Shown: piece after piece, positions 1-9,612 of the stretch
Layout of the letters: each line of letters starts with the position of its first letter
How positions within the stretch are numbered: the stretch's first letter is position 1
Assembly (NCBI RefSeq): GCF_030272615.1
Contig: NC_081408.1
Location: forward strand, 342,327,793-342,391,792
Source: Cryptomeria japonica
Taxonomy: Eukaryota; Streptophyta; Pinopsida; Cupressales; Cupressaceae
Direction: 5' to 3'
Length of the DNA: 64,000 nt
Notes under the pieces: generated by a model
The model's input: only the letters and a program-made list of their open reading frames with translations
Told to the model about the DNA's origin: nothing
Databases searched by the model: none
Translations under genes and position numbers: made by a program

Positions 1-194
1 TCCCAAGTGAGGTTATCTAAACCATCAATTATTTGTAATTGGTCAATGTTTGGTCCAAGATTTGGTTGTTCAAATGGGAATCCTCCATCTCCTCTAATAC
101 CCATGGACTCAGGTATGATTCCTATAATCTGACGTGACACTAACCTTAAGGTACTTTGGTGAAATGACTTGTGTGAGGACTTTGTGTGATGATT
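1..194 (-). CDS. Open frame running off the left edge, possible gag start of element N
   Basis: Reading the minus strand, the frame is open from the stop at 195-197 to the window edge, with a first ATG at 102-104. The peptide is rich in G, P, N and Q and I do not recognise it. Its place downstream of an LTR, primer-binding site and leader of a minus-strand LTR element makes the N-terminal end of gag the natural guess. Only about 34 codons from the ATG are visible, so chance openness is possible. Confidence 0.25.
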
Positions 195-1524
195 CTAAAG
201 GGACTTCTACATGAATTGAGTATCTAGGACCTATGATCACTTGAAAGTAACATTTTCATCATCTTTGAATTTGTGCAAAAAGATTTGGTTTCGACGTTGG
301 TTTTGTTGTTGGCACTTATTTTTCTTGTTGAAGTTTTTGATCTTGTTGAACACTGAAAATTTTGACTTTGTTTTGATTTGAATCTTCCAATATTTTGAAT
401 TTGGTGAAGTATAGCAAAGGACACAGTAGTCACATCAAAAAGAATAAAACCATGAATATAGCAATTGTTTAGGAAAGTTTTTCATATTTCCATGAATGTT
501 GGAATCTTTTTCAAAACCCCATTTTGTTTTCGTTGTGTTTGGGCAATTCGATATCAGATAGACTCTCCTAATGTCAAAAGGTCACAAGTATTATAACAAC
601 CCACATCTTGATACTCTGTCAGCTCAAACAGTCGTGTCACACCCTAGGGTGCACCTATTTTTTTGCCTTTTTCTAGAAATTAGATCAAAGAAAATTGCTC
701 CTCAATTGGTCTGTTTTCTTGGGAGATTTTTGGTGAGTGTCTTGGGGGCAGATTCTTCCCCACCCTTGCACTATGATAAAACAAGTGTCTAGTTACTGAC
801 TCAGCTTGGCTTCTAATTTCTAAGGTGTTTAGACAAGGTTTCATTCAAGTGGTCACAATCAGCAGTGTTTTACACTCCGTTAAGGGAGGTCTCCCAATCT
901 GTAGAGGTTACGCTCTATAGATTTTAACGCACCGTATAGGCACTAAGGGAGGCATAGCATCATTGTGACAACATGTAACACTCATCGCACATGATTTTCA
1001 TCACATACACATTTGATTATAGTGTCTTGGATTACTTGGCTTTAGTCGTTGGCCACTTAGGTCATTCCCCTCTCACCGGCCTTAATGGCACCCTAAGGGC
1101 AACTCAAGAGGGCAGACCTTCTAAAGGATTTAATTGCATAAAATAAAGGAAAACATGAAAGAAGAGTGTCTAGTTTTCGGATCACCCATTGAAGGGGAGA
1201 GAATAATGCCTATCCCTTAGAAGACACGAAAGACAAGGTTATTTTTATCCCTTCATTGCAATGATTTTCTATTCTAAGTGGAGATGTTGCTCCACACAGA
1301 GATGGTGTTCATTTTAACTAGCATAGCAATGATGAAAGTTGTTTTGTTCTTTATTAAAGCACCAAAAAAGTGTTTCTAAGCTACCCCTACAGAAAAATAA
1401 TAATGTTAGTCAAAACACGGTGGGCTATCTAGCCTAATTTTTAGGTTACAGAGTTCTGTCTTTCACAGACAGAGAGGTATTCTAGTAAAAACTAGAATTG
1501 TAATAAAACAAAAAACAAAAAACT

Positions 1525-1678
1525 AAATTTATCAAATGCGACTAACCTACTAATCAAATGTGAATTGATATCATATCAAATGCGACATTCTGAACCATCA
1601 ATTGTGAATTACTATGTAAGCAATTGCGACATGATGACTGATCAATTGCGATATAATGTGATAGCAATTGCGACTTCT
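1525..1678. repeat. Degenerate tandem repeat around CAATTGCGAC
   Basis: Short units containing CAATTGCGAC, CAAATGCGAC or CAATTGTGAA recur about every 25-35 bp. A second cluster of the same word lies at 2158-2256, on the other side of a T-rich block and the small open frame at 1799-2020. The two clusters are therefore parts of one decayed repeat tract in the leader of element N. Confidence 0.55.
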
Positions 1679-2157
1679 ATTTTTCTAATTTTTTTTTTTT
1701 AATTTTTTTTTTTTTTTAATTTTTTTTTTTTTTTAATTTTTTTTTTTCGAACTTTTTAATAGAAAAACAGAAGGAAAAGACAGAAGATAGAATATTTATT
1801 ATGCAATGATATTGTTCCACACTACGTGAGCCAACACATTAATTTCATCAAAGAACTTGTACTTGGTTAAAAAGCGATGGATGGTTCTATGATACTGAGC
1901 GATCTCCTCTCTTGCTTTGATCTCATGGAGCTCCTTTTCAACCTTTAGAAGTCTCTGATAAGATTTTTGTTGTCTCCTATTTTGCTTTGCCTTCCTTGCA
2001 CCTGAAATTTGGAATGTCACCTTTTCTGCTATTGAATTAGATACATTTTATATGTAGAAATCAAATTTTCCAAAATTTGATAAAATTTCAACGTTAGATG
2101 CGCAATACAAAATCATGCAAAAATGATACAAGAATTTTTTAAATTATCAATTTTTTA

Positions 2158-2256
2158 GGGCAATTGCAATCTATTTAGGCAATTGTGATATCCTATCTAA
2201 TTAATTGTGACATGATGTTAGGGTGATTACGATATGATATGAGCAATTGCGACGTC
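2158..2256. repeat. Second cluster of CAATTGYGAYAT repeats
   Basis: The words GCAATTGC, GCAATTGTGATAT, TAATTGTGACATGATG and GCAATTGCGACG recur over about 100 bp. They match the cluster at 1525-1678 and lie just inside the primer-binding site of element N. Confidence 0.5.
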
Positions 2257-2320
2257 CAATTTCCTATGTCCATGCGGATCTACAAAACATGTCAAAACAA
2301 AAATTAAAGGTCAGAGTGTT

Positions 2321-2337
2321 TCACGTCAGGTTCACCA
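2321..2337 (-). other. Primer-binding site of element N
   Basis: On the minus strand this reads TGGTGAACCTGACGTGA, beginning two bases after the LTR end. It has the form expected of a complement to a tRNA 3' end finishing in CCA. The donor tRNA is not identified from memory. It is unlike the site of element M at 14980-14997. Confidence 0.65.
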
Positions 2338-2339
2338 AA

Positions 2340-3467
2340 TGTCATCATGCTTGAAATCATCAAAAATTTGAGGCTAATTAGACTAAAAGGATGAATCACA
2401 AGAATCCTTAACTAATTAAACCGATTCTAAACATAATTCAATGAAATAAATGAAGGAAATAAGAAGATTAAACTAATTAAAACTCCCTATTCTCCACTTG
2501 TGCTTCCATTGTTCTTCTCCATTGTTGTTGATGTAGGTGGCACTCGGGTATTGCACTTGATTTCCTGCATAAGATAAGCAATAATATTGAAGATTGTGAT
2601 TCTCAAAAAGATAGAATGAATTGAGAAAAGAGGTTGAATTTATAGATTTTCAACATAAAGGGGGTGAGAAATAGAACTCGAGTGTTGATTGGGAGATAAC
2701 TGAAATCGATTGATCAGTGAACTCAATTGATTGATTTGTTAACTCATTTGATTGAGTAGTCAACTGGATTGATTGAAGAGTGAACTAGATAGATGGATTA
2801 GTCAGCTTACTTCATTGATTAGTGAACTGAATTGATTGGGGAGATGACTGAATTGATTGGATTAGTCATAAAAAGCTGATTTTGAGTTAAAAAGGATGAT
2901 TGATGAGTTAATTGCTTTGATCAATCACTTCTGATTTTAGCATGTGTTGTAGACATTTGAAATTGAAATTGATTTTCATTTTCAATTTGGATTTGAATTT
3001 GGTCATTCAAATGCTGAAATGCACATGAAATTAACTGTAAGTCAGATTTGGGGAAAATGTGAATTTGAAAATATGAAATTAAATGAAATTAAGTGAAATT
3101 TGAATTGGGAGAAATGAAATGAAATTGGATGGAATTAATTGAAATTATAATTTGGGGATTTGGAGGAATTTAATTAATTTAAATAATTTAAATGAAATTA
3201 TCTAAACTTAGGAGATAGAATTAATTAAATAATAAAGATTATTTAACTAAGGAAAATGTCGCAATTAATTAAATAATTGATATTTAATTAATAATTGAGA
3301 TATGGTTAACTGATTAAAATGATTTGAAAATAGAAATAGAATAATTAGAAGTGTTGAAAGGCAATGATTAGAAAACATAGTTAGTTTAATCAAATAATTA
3401 AAGAATTACTTAATTAAATAGACGAATAATTAATGTAGAATTAATGAGACATTTTTAGGTGTCTACA
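2340..3467 (-). mobile_element. 5' LTR of element N
   Basis: The LTR runs TG...CA over 1128 bp. On the minus strand it begins TGTAGACACCTAAAA, the same start as the M, P and solo LTRs in this window. The primer-binding site abuts the left end, so this is the 5' LTR of a minus-strand element. The sequence at 3468 resumes the leader of element P, so N is inserted into P. The second LTR, and hence the target duplication, is off-window. Internal features are a degenerate repeat at 2697-2875 and AT-rich palindromic stretches at 3170-3420. Confidence 0.7.
2697..2875. repeat. Degenerate tandem repeat inside the N LTR
   Basis: About seven units of 22-30 bp share a pattern like GTGAACTNAATTGATTGATTAGT. 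Examples are gtgaactcaattgattg, gtcaactggattgattg and gtgaactgaattgattg. The array is a decayed minisatellite within the LTR. Confidence 0.65.
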
Positions 3468-4549
3468 ACAAGCTAAAGCCAAGATCTTTCGAACCACTAT
3501 AAATAAAATGTTTGTGATGAAAGTTGAAAGAAATGAGTGTAATATGATGCCATAATGACATTATGACTCCCTCAGTTTTGTGTGACACGTAAAACCTTGT
3601 GGAGCGTAAACTCTACAAGACTAGGAGGTCTTCCTTAAAGGAGCGTAACACGCTACTGATTATGGCCACTCGAACGGATGCCCTTACTAAAAACCCCTTG
3701 TTTTAGAAGCCAAAAACCTTCTAGTTGTTTGTACAAGAGGTCAGACCTCTGATGCCATCTCACATTCTTACGATTCTTTGTAGAGATACAAAGTTTTTCA
3801 TGGGGACTTTTCATGGGGACTGGTGCTTGGCTACCCCACAAAATTGAGTGTCATGGAGTGGAACCAATGGGGTCAAGCATCTAAGTATCCTCTTTTAATA
3901 AGCATAGTTATGAAACCAAGTGAGATCCAACAACTATTGTCCTAGATAGCCTTAGGATTTGTGCTTGCATGTTTTTATTTCAAATCAAACAAACACACTT
4001 TTAGACATTGTGTCTTCATTGTTTGTTGTGTCTTCTTGCTATAAAAACACTCAACATTAAGCTTTGGTCACATTCAACAACTTCACAATTGGACAAAATT
4101 GCAAACATTTTCAAGATCGCGTCTGTGTCACCTAAAACTATGTCTGAGTTGAGAAATCACGTCTATGCATAACAGTTTTGTGTCTCCATTTTAAAACAAC
4201 ATTTTGCAAAACTTGAAAAGAGAAAAACGGGCTTAAGTTTTGAGATTTAAAGAGATTCTAAGGCATTTCCTATATGCCTTCATCATTTTCAGTTAACCAA
4301 TATTGGTCACATATTTATCCATCATTTCCTTCATTTGCAATACATCATATAAATTTTCCAAAAGAGATTCAAAATGTTGCTTTGTTGTCATCGTCATATC
4401 TTACAAACTTACTACAACATATCACTAAGTGGTTCCCGCATCAGATCTATCATCATAGGGTCCCATTTGGTCATCTTTGGTCAAGGTCAACTTACCTCAT
4501 CAAGAGATCTATCATCTCTTTGAAAGCTACACCTTGCTTTAGATCACAC
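3468..4549 (+). mobile_element. Element P, leader segment left of the M insertion
   Basis: This is the 5' untranslated leader of the older plus-strand element P. Positions 3480-4040 match the reverse complement of the M leader at 13150-13500. Positions 4460-4549 joined directly to 15784 onward match the reverse complement of M at about 12590-12700. That colinearity across the insertion is independent proof that 4550-15783 was inserted here. The 5' LTR of P is not in the window because N lies in between. Confidence 0.75.
3653..3841 (-). CDS. Small antisense open frame in the P leader, conserved in M
   Basis: This 62-codon frame is antisense to element P. Its peptide closely matches part of the 13180-13524 frame, which is antisense to element M, sharing stretches such as LCISTKNR, QRSDLL and SKGIRS. 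The family is unknown and there is no recognised domain. Either a short antisense protein is conserved, or the leader DNA is conserved for other reasons and stays open by chance. Expression is unproven. Confidence 0.25.
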   Translation of the reverse strand: MWGSQAPVPMKSPHEKLCISTKNRKNVRWHQRSDLLYKQLEGFWLLKQGVFSKGIRSSGHNQ

Positions 4550-5332
4550 TGTATATGGTGAAAATGGATAACAATAATAACAATATTGAAAGGCTAAATG
4601 AATCCAACCACTAAACCCTAGCCTAACAATCAACAAAGATCCACCATAACATATGAAGATTACCTAAGACAATGCAAAATAAAACAAAATCACAAAGATT
4701 ATACCATCACATGTCCAATAGGGTTTTGATCTCCCTTCTTCCTATCTCCATTGATCTTGCTTGATATATTTGCTCTCAGATTTTATGTGCACAAGAGCTC
4801 AACAAAGAACGGAATGTGGTTGCAAGTAGGATCGTAGTGTAGCCAAGTCCTCCAAATTAGGTCATTAGCATGAGTGATTAGGGTTTGATAATGAAGAAGG
4901 CATCTCCTTAAATAGAAGACACAATATGAAATGGAGGGATAAGATTGAGAGGTGTAAAAAGGAGGTCGGCTAGGATTAGAGGGTAGGTAAAGGAAATAAT
5001 AAAATAATGAAAGGGGTAGGTAGTGTATGAATTAAGAGATGAATGACATGTGTCATGGGTAGAAAAGGTTAATGAATTAATTAAATAAATAAAGATTTAT
5101 TTAATTAATAGAAGAAGTAGGATAATTAAATAAATAAATATTTATTTAATTTAGGAAAAGGATAATTTAAATAAATAAATGTATTTATTTAAATGAGAAA
5201 TAAGGCTAGAAGAGGATAAATGAATTAATTAAATAAATAAAGATTTATTTAATTAATAGAAGAATTAGGCTAAAGGTAATTAAATAAATAAAATATTTAT
5301 TTAATTAGACTGGACAATTTTAGGTGTCTACA
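4550..5332 (-). repeat. 3' LTR of element M
   Basis: This LTR is TG...CA and nearly identical to 15001-15783. On the minus strand it starts TGTAGACACCTAAAATTGTC. Just inside that end (5075-5310) is an array of about five AT-rich palindromes built from taattaaataaata and its complement. The polypurine tract lies at 5333-5346. Confidence 0.95.
5075..5310. repeat. Array of AT-rich palindromes in the M 3' LTR
   Basis: About five units, each an inverted repeat such as attaaataaat..atttatttaat, are spaced 45-55 bp apart by short unique stretches. The same arrangement appears in the other M LTR (15525-15762), the P LTR (22585-22830) and the solo LTR (39930-40170). Position and spacing are kept although the unit sequence varies. 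Confidence 0.7.
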
Positions 5333-5346
5333 TTTTGCCCCTCTTT
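5333..5346 (-). other. Polypurine tract of element M
   Basis: The minus strand reads AAAGAGGGGCAAAA immediately before the LTR start. This is the expected primer for plus-strand DNA synthesis. P has AAAGAGGGGTAAAA at 22551-22564 and Q has AAAGAGGGACAAAA at 54493-54506. Confidence 0.85.
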
Positions 5347-5378
5347 GAGACAATGCGGCTTGTCGCATTGTTTCAAAG
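5343..5378. other. 15-bp hairpin abutting the polypurine tract of M
   Basis: Arms 5343-5357 and 5364-5378 pair over 15 positions with one G-T type mismatch and a 6-base loop. One arm overlaps the polypurine tract. The corresponding P sequence at 22519-22554 can form the same hairpin with substitutions. Confidence 0.65.
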
Positions 5379-5432
5379 AAGATAAGATGAACTGATACAG
5401 AGTTGCCCCAGAATGGGAATAATATGCCCCCT

Positions 5433-5479
5433 CGAGAGATTGGATGAAAATGTCTGAAAAGATTGCAGACAATCTCTCG
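5433..5479. other. Nested hairpin near the M 3' LTR
   Basis: An outer perfect 10-bp stem CGAGAGATTG/CAATCTCTCG (5433-5442 and 5470-5479) encloses an inner stem of GTCTG with CAGAC (5452-5456 and 5466-5470). In P (22420-22462) the outer stem is kept and the inner one reads GTTTG/CAAAC, a paired change. Confidence 0.65.
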
Positions 5480-5676
5480 ATAAGAAAGAAAGGCTAGAAT
5501 GGATTGACCGGATAAAGTGACAAAGTCACGGGATGAGAAAGACTGACTCGGGAAATGAAAGCCAGGGCTAGGGTAGGCTATAAGATAGACCACGGGCAAA
5601 AGACATCCTCATTGTCATCTACACCTTCACGAGATCACAGTGCAGAGCAAGAAAAGAGCAGCAGCAGTCAGCAGCG

Positions 5677-6605
5677 ATGGCCTTCGTGCACAGATTCGAC
5701 CGCATTCGTCGATTTCAGAGGCCAGCAGAGGTAGGAGAGACGGTAAGTACCACCAAACCTCCTCGTACTTTGATGCATTTATTGTTGTCATTAATGCATA
5801 CTAGGTAATGTAATAAATGCACGTTTATGTCAAGAAAGCGCGTTTGCATTTGAAAAGTATGAATTTGCATCTTCTAGGTCAAATCGACAGTTCTGTGATG
5901 AACATACGCTGTCGATTAGATAAGCTGCTGAGAGGATACACTCAAGCAGGTCCTCTAGGAAGACTAGGATAGATCAAGGCACTTTGTGATGAACAGTGAG
6001 TACCAAGATAAAGTACTTTGTGATGAACAGGGAGTACTGAGAAATATGAGCAGCACTTTGTGATGAACAGGGAGCGCAAATGTGAGTAACACTTTGTGAT
6101 GAACAGGGAGTGTCACACACGTAGTACTTTGTGATGAACAGGGAGTACCACTAGGATAATTAGCAACACTTTGTGATGAACAATGAGTGTCACTAGGGTA
6201 GATAGCCATATGCATTTAGATAGCGAGTAGCATTTTGTGATAAACAGTGAATGCCACTATAACTGACATGATTGAGTTGCTTGACTGCAGGAGTATTTGC
6301 CGATGCTAGAGTCAGGGGAGAGATTCCCGTTGACCCAGAGGTTGCGACCGGAGTTGTCGTTCGAGGACCGAGCTGCCATCGAGGAGATGGGCTTGAGACA
6401 TGTACTATATGTACCTGAGTTTCGGGCAAACATGGGTTTGCTGACTGTGCTGGCTGAGAGATGGCACTCTGAGACATGCACGTTCCATCTGTCGATGGGT
6501 GAGATGATAGTCACCCTGGAGGATGTATATAGGATTATGCGAATACCAATTGATGGGGAGTTGATTCCGTACGATCGAGATGGCGACAGAGAGGCCCTGA
6601 GATGA
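5677..6605 (+). pseudogene. Antisense plant mobile domain (PMD) gene fragment, two exons
   Basis: This gene lies antisense to element M. Exon 1 is 5677-5742 (22 codons from an ATG in good context) and ends at a consensus donor GTAAGT. The intron is 5743-6290, with acceptor TTGACTGCAG. Exon 2 runs 6291 to the TGA at 6603-6605, and both junctions are phase 0. The peptide carries the N-terminal PMD signature: LAERWHSETCTFHLSMGEM followed by VTLEDVYRIMRIPIDG. PMD proteins include the nuclear MAIN/MAIL1 group and many transposon-borne relatives. Downstream of 6605 the same frame still reads PMD-like sequence to about 6750 but has further TAG stops, so the copy is truncated or decayed. Exon borders are predicted, not shown by RNA. 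A homologue is in P at 21440-21755. Confidence 0.75.
5882..6254. repeat. Hairpin array around TGTGATGAACA
   Basis: Eight copies of TGTGATGAACA (one TGTGATAAACA) each sit in the loop of a small inverted repeat. The first has a perfect 9-bp stem (5882-5890 with 5909-5917). Seven more occur at 5979-6254, spaced 34, 40, 36, 35, 42 and 64 bp. Stems differ yet pair: ACACT/AGTGT, GTACT/AGTAC, GCATT/AATGC. The array lies within the PMD intron on the plus strand and in the 3' untranslated region of M on the minus strand. Homologous hairpins occur in P at 21786-22306. Confidence 0.75.
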
Positions 6606-8417
6606 GTGTTCTAGGATCCAAGACTAGAGATGAGGGTGGGACACGTGGCATGGGATACCATGACATAGATAGGATTAGCACTACCAATAGTGTTGGTAGG
6701 AGTGATCAGTGAGTTCCTCTATATCAGTTTTGTACCATTTTGTATAATGATGTAGACACTTGCGGGTGATTGTAGCCATATGATTTTGACATCATTGTAG
6801 CATGACACTTTATATATATATATATGAGATGATTCATCTTTGCGGCAGCTATATGCATGTGTACCTATGTGATGAGATGTTCTTATGATGTATGTTTATG
6901 ATATGGATGCAAATATGTATATGATGCAATGCAATATTTTTGTTCTTTTATGTTTTATATGTGTATGCAGGATGAAAATGTGAATGTATGTAATGCAGAT
7001 GAATATGATAATGCAAATGTAAATTGTGCTAACAGGTGTTGTGTGCAGGATGTGATGCAATTGTGATATCTATATGTATGTATGAAATGCTTATATGTGG
7101 TAATGTAGGTGCAACTACATGAAATGCAAATGTTTTTGGTGTGTCATTATACTCAGTCATGTGATAGCAGGCTACACGGACTTGAGAAGGACGATGGAAG
7201 TCAATCAAGAAAGGGGGATGGAAGACAGAAGATATGAAAGTGAAAGAGATTCTTGTGCATTATCATCATTGAGCTTTATTATGGCAAAATAGGTTATGAC
7301 AATCGAGGCATATGTTTGACCTAGAAAGTCATTGTACCTATTTGCATGGAGATAAGACAGTCACAAACAAGGAATGCCCCAGTTCACACTAGATGCACAG
7401 TGTCCTCATATCCTTGGACAAGACATAGCATTACTAAGAGACAATCCACAGACAGCAAATGCCAATAGGTGACGATACCCCATCCTCGCCTTTCTAGTCA
7501 AAGACATCCTGGAGATAGAGTCTCTAGTCAAAGACATCCCGGAAAAGCTAAAAGACATGTCACCAAAAAAGATGAAATCAAAAGAAAACTAAGACTCGAC
7601 ACCAACATCCACTGTAGTCCTCAAGTTTAGTGTCTCTTGTCACTTGTATAAGTCTTATTTGATTGTGGTCACAATGTTCACTTTCACAAAAAGGATAGAT
7701 AGCACTGAACCATAATGTTGTCTAAGTCTGTTGAAAGATTTGATTTGTTGAAGCCCATTGTTGCTGCTGTGTCTCATCTAAAACTGACTGAATCCATGAA
7801 ACTGATACTTTATTACGGAGAAGATGAAACTTTATTGCAGATCTGTGATGCAAATGTTGCTTTATTGCGGATTGTGCGCGGATAGACTGAAGAAAGCTGG
7901 AAGAAACTATACTCCTCAAAACATGTGATGTTCTCAGTTCCACACCCATCACTAGACGTAGGATTTTGCCTTAGCCACAGATAGGATCGGATTTATTATG
8001 GATGGAAAGGGATGTGAAAAGGGAGATTTATTATGAATGGCTAACCAATCTTGGGTAGATCAATAACAAGCCATGATGGGACTGGGTAATTTTATTATGG
8101 ATGAATAGGTTGTGAGTGTGTGCAAAGTGAAATGATGAAGAGAATCCTGAAGGAGGGAGGAGCAATGTCTCTACACATGGCGCTGGTGACCCATTTTTCA
8201 CCATGGTACTTGCCCAGGGCGCCACCGAAGTGGTTTTCACCATTGGACGAAATTAAATTTCTCTTTACTTTTTTCAATTTTTCAATGTTTTTGTGTCACA
8301 AGGCGTCTGTTTGCCAGGTTTTCACCAAGTAACGATTTTTTTGTTTTATAATTTTTTTTGTATTTTTGATTTTTTTGATTTTTTTGTGTTTTCGAATTTT
8401 TTGGATATTCTGAAGAG
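6606..8417 (-). other. 3' region of M between the PMD fragment and integrase, no gene seen
   Basis: Apart from PMD-like residue up to about 6750 and a (TA)n run at 6812-6825, no protein domain is visible. Stretches at 7240-7330, 7480-7700 and 8031-8243 have clear homologues in element P (20040-20130 and 20600-20950), so the region is a regular part of the family rather than a later insertion. Open frames here are short and unrecognised. Confidence 0.6.
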
Positions 8418-8750
8418 CTATGTGTAGAACCTGCGAAGGTGCATGATGTTGATAGGATCCTCCAAAGGTTCACCTTCTGTAGTTGAGAGCTGATATGCCC
8501 GAGAGCCATATACTGCTATGATGATGTAAGGACCAAGCCAGTTTGGTTCAAACTTGTCCTTCTTCTCTCTGTCTTGCTGATTTTTAGGATTTTCTCTGAG
8601 AACCAAGGCACCCACCTCAAATGTGCAAGGCTTGACTTTATGATTGTAGCTGCATTGTTCCTTGACTGAATGATGTGTAGCTTGATTGAATGTCTTCACT
8701 GATAGCAAAGTCCTTCGAGGAAGCTCCATTAAAGGTCCATGATGTATCAC
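8418..8750 (-). CDS. Integrase C-terminal fragment of element M
   Basis: The 110-codon frame ends with the pattern of the plant Ty3/gypsy integrase C-terminus: FEVGALVLREN, then KFEPNWLGPYII, and HLRRFY just before the stop. The DDE catalytic core and HHCC zinc finger that should precede it are absent. Upstream residues in an overlapping frame (WTFNGASSK, near 8710-8740) recall the start of a plant retroelement RNase H, so the deletion may join RNase H to late integrase. P has the same arrangement at 19480-19880. The fragment has no catalytic role by itself. Confidence 0.75.
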   Translation of the reverse strand: MIHHGPLMELPRRTLLSVKTFNQATHHSVKEQCSYNHKVKPCTFEVGALVLRENPKNQQDREKKDKFEPNWLGPYIIIAVYGSRAYQLSTTEGEPLEDPINIMHLRRFYT

Positions 8751-9582
8751 TAGAAGGGAATGGATGTGTGAAACAAGTGGATGAGTGATGAAGGCTTATG
8801 ATTGTGAAAAGAAGTGAAAGTAAGATAGCATGATGGAGACTTAGGATCAACAAGTATGCTTTTTGACTTAAAATTTTAGAGCTTTTGCCCCCAGTTATTT
8901 TGATATTAGGGGAGATCAATTCTTGCTCTTTTTCTTTCATTGGATTTTTATCCTTGACCTTGATTTTTGCTGAGTCCAATAGCTTTTGATTTTGATTTGG
9001 ACTGAAGGAATTTTCTTTATTTTTGACTTTTAGATTTTTCTTTTCAAAGCTTGATTTTTGATCCCCAATGAGTAAGGGCTTTTGTAATTCTTGTTGATCC
9101 AAGTCTGGAAGTGGAGTGGAAATGGAATGAGTGGATGATATGGTAAAGCTATGTGAGTCCTCAAGAGGGTTGGCGATACGCTCAATAGATTCTTTGTTGG
9201 AACCATTCTTAGGACTATTGATATCAAGAGATGCTTGCACCACTAGAGGAGATTTGCATTCAGACTTAGTAGCCACAACACTAGGTGGTTCACACCCAAT
9301 TCCTTGGCATTGAAAATTGTTTGTAGGTTGTTCCTGTCGACTGAATGCCTTAGGAGATAGTGGGAGTTGATCAACATGGAAGATATATTCACCACATCCC
9401 ATGTCTTTAACCTTGAATTTTTCTTTGAGCTCTGTTTGTTTTGATGTAGAAGCTTTCAATGATTCTGGATCCACATATGCTGATGAAGGAATAGCTTCTT
9501 GATTGGCTGGTATTGTTATTTTGGATCTAGGTTGTAGATTGTTGCAATATATGAATGGATTTGGATCTGCTTTGACAGTCAC
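8638..9582 (-). CDS. Post-protease region of the M polyprotein
   Basis: This 314-codon stretch is in the same frame as the gag-protease frame at 9613-11061, separated only by a TGA at 9611-9613 where P has a glutamine codon. No reverse transcriptase motif (YLDD or equivalent) is present. The sequence is Ser/Lys/Pro-rich with a hydrophobic patch near residues 245-270. It ends near the RNase H-like WTFNGASSK. The P homologue (18760-19640) is readable despite frameshifts, so this linker is a family feature. Confidence 0.6.
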   Translation of the reverse strand: MTVKADPNPFIYCNNLQPRSKITIPANQEAIPSSAYVDPESLKASTSKQTELKEKFKVKDMGCGEYIFHVDQLPLSPKAFSRQEQPTNNFQCQGIGCEPPSVVATKSECKSPLVVQASLDINSPKNGSNKESIERIANPLEDSHSFTISSTHSISTPLPDLDQQELQKPLLIGDQKSSFEKKNLKVKNKENSFSPNQNQKLLDSAKIKVKDKNPMKEKEQELISPNIKITGGKSSKILSQKAYLLILSLHHAILLSLLFTIISLHHSSTCFTHPFPSSDTSWTFNGASSKDFAISEDIQSSYTSFSQGTMQLQS

Positions 9583-9612
9583 TTCAACTCCATTGTGTGG
9601 AAACTTGATACA

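Larger units (their letters stand above)
1..2339 (-). mobile_element. Element N: internal leader of a minus-strand LTR retrotransposon
   Basis: This stretch lies between the primer-binding site at 2321-2337 and the left edge. Positions 590-1110 are a diverged homologue of 13160-13700, which is the leader of element M, in the same orientation. No gag or pol domain is recognisable. Positions 1683-1748 are a run of T tracts separated by AA. A 73-codon minus-strand frame at 1799-2020 (lysine- and glutamate-rich, coiled-coil-like) has no recognised homologue. The 3' half of N, with its 3' LTR, must lie to the left of the window. Confidence 0.6.

Noticed and set aside
5964-6215. Minus-strand frame with repeated HHKVLL words
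   Set aside because: A by-product of translating the hairpin array; the same repeat appears as another peptide in the next frame.
5979-6254. CRISPR-like look of the TTTGTGATGAACAGGG repeats
   Set aside because: Plant retroelement context, irregular spacing of 34-64 bp, no true unique spacers of constant length, and the sequence between copies belongs to the hairpin stems.
5979-6254. C/D box snoRNA cluster, since GTGATGA matches the C box
   Set aside because: No D box at a consistent distance in each unit, units too short, and the terminal stem would have to enclose the C box differently from what is seen.
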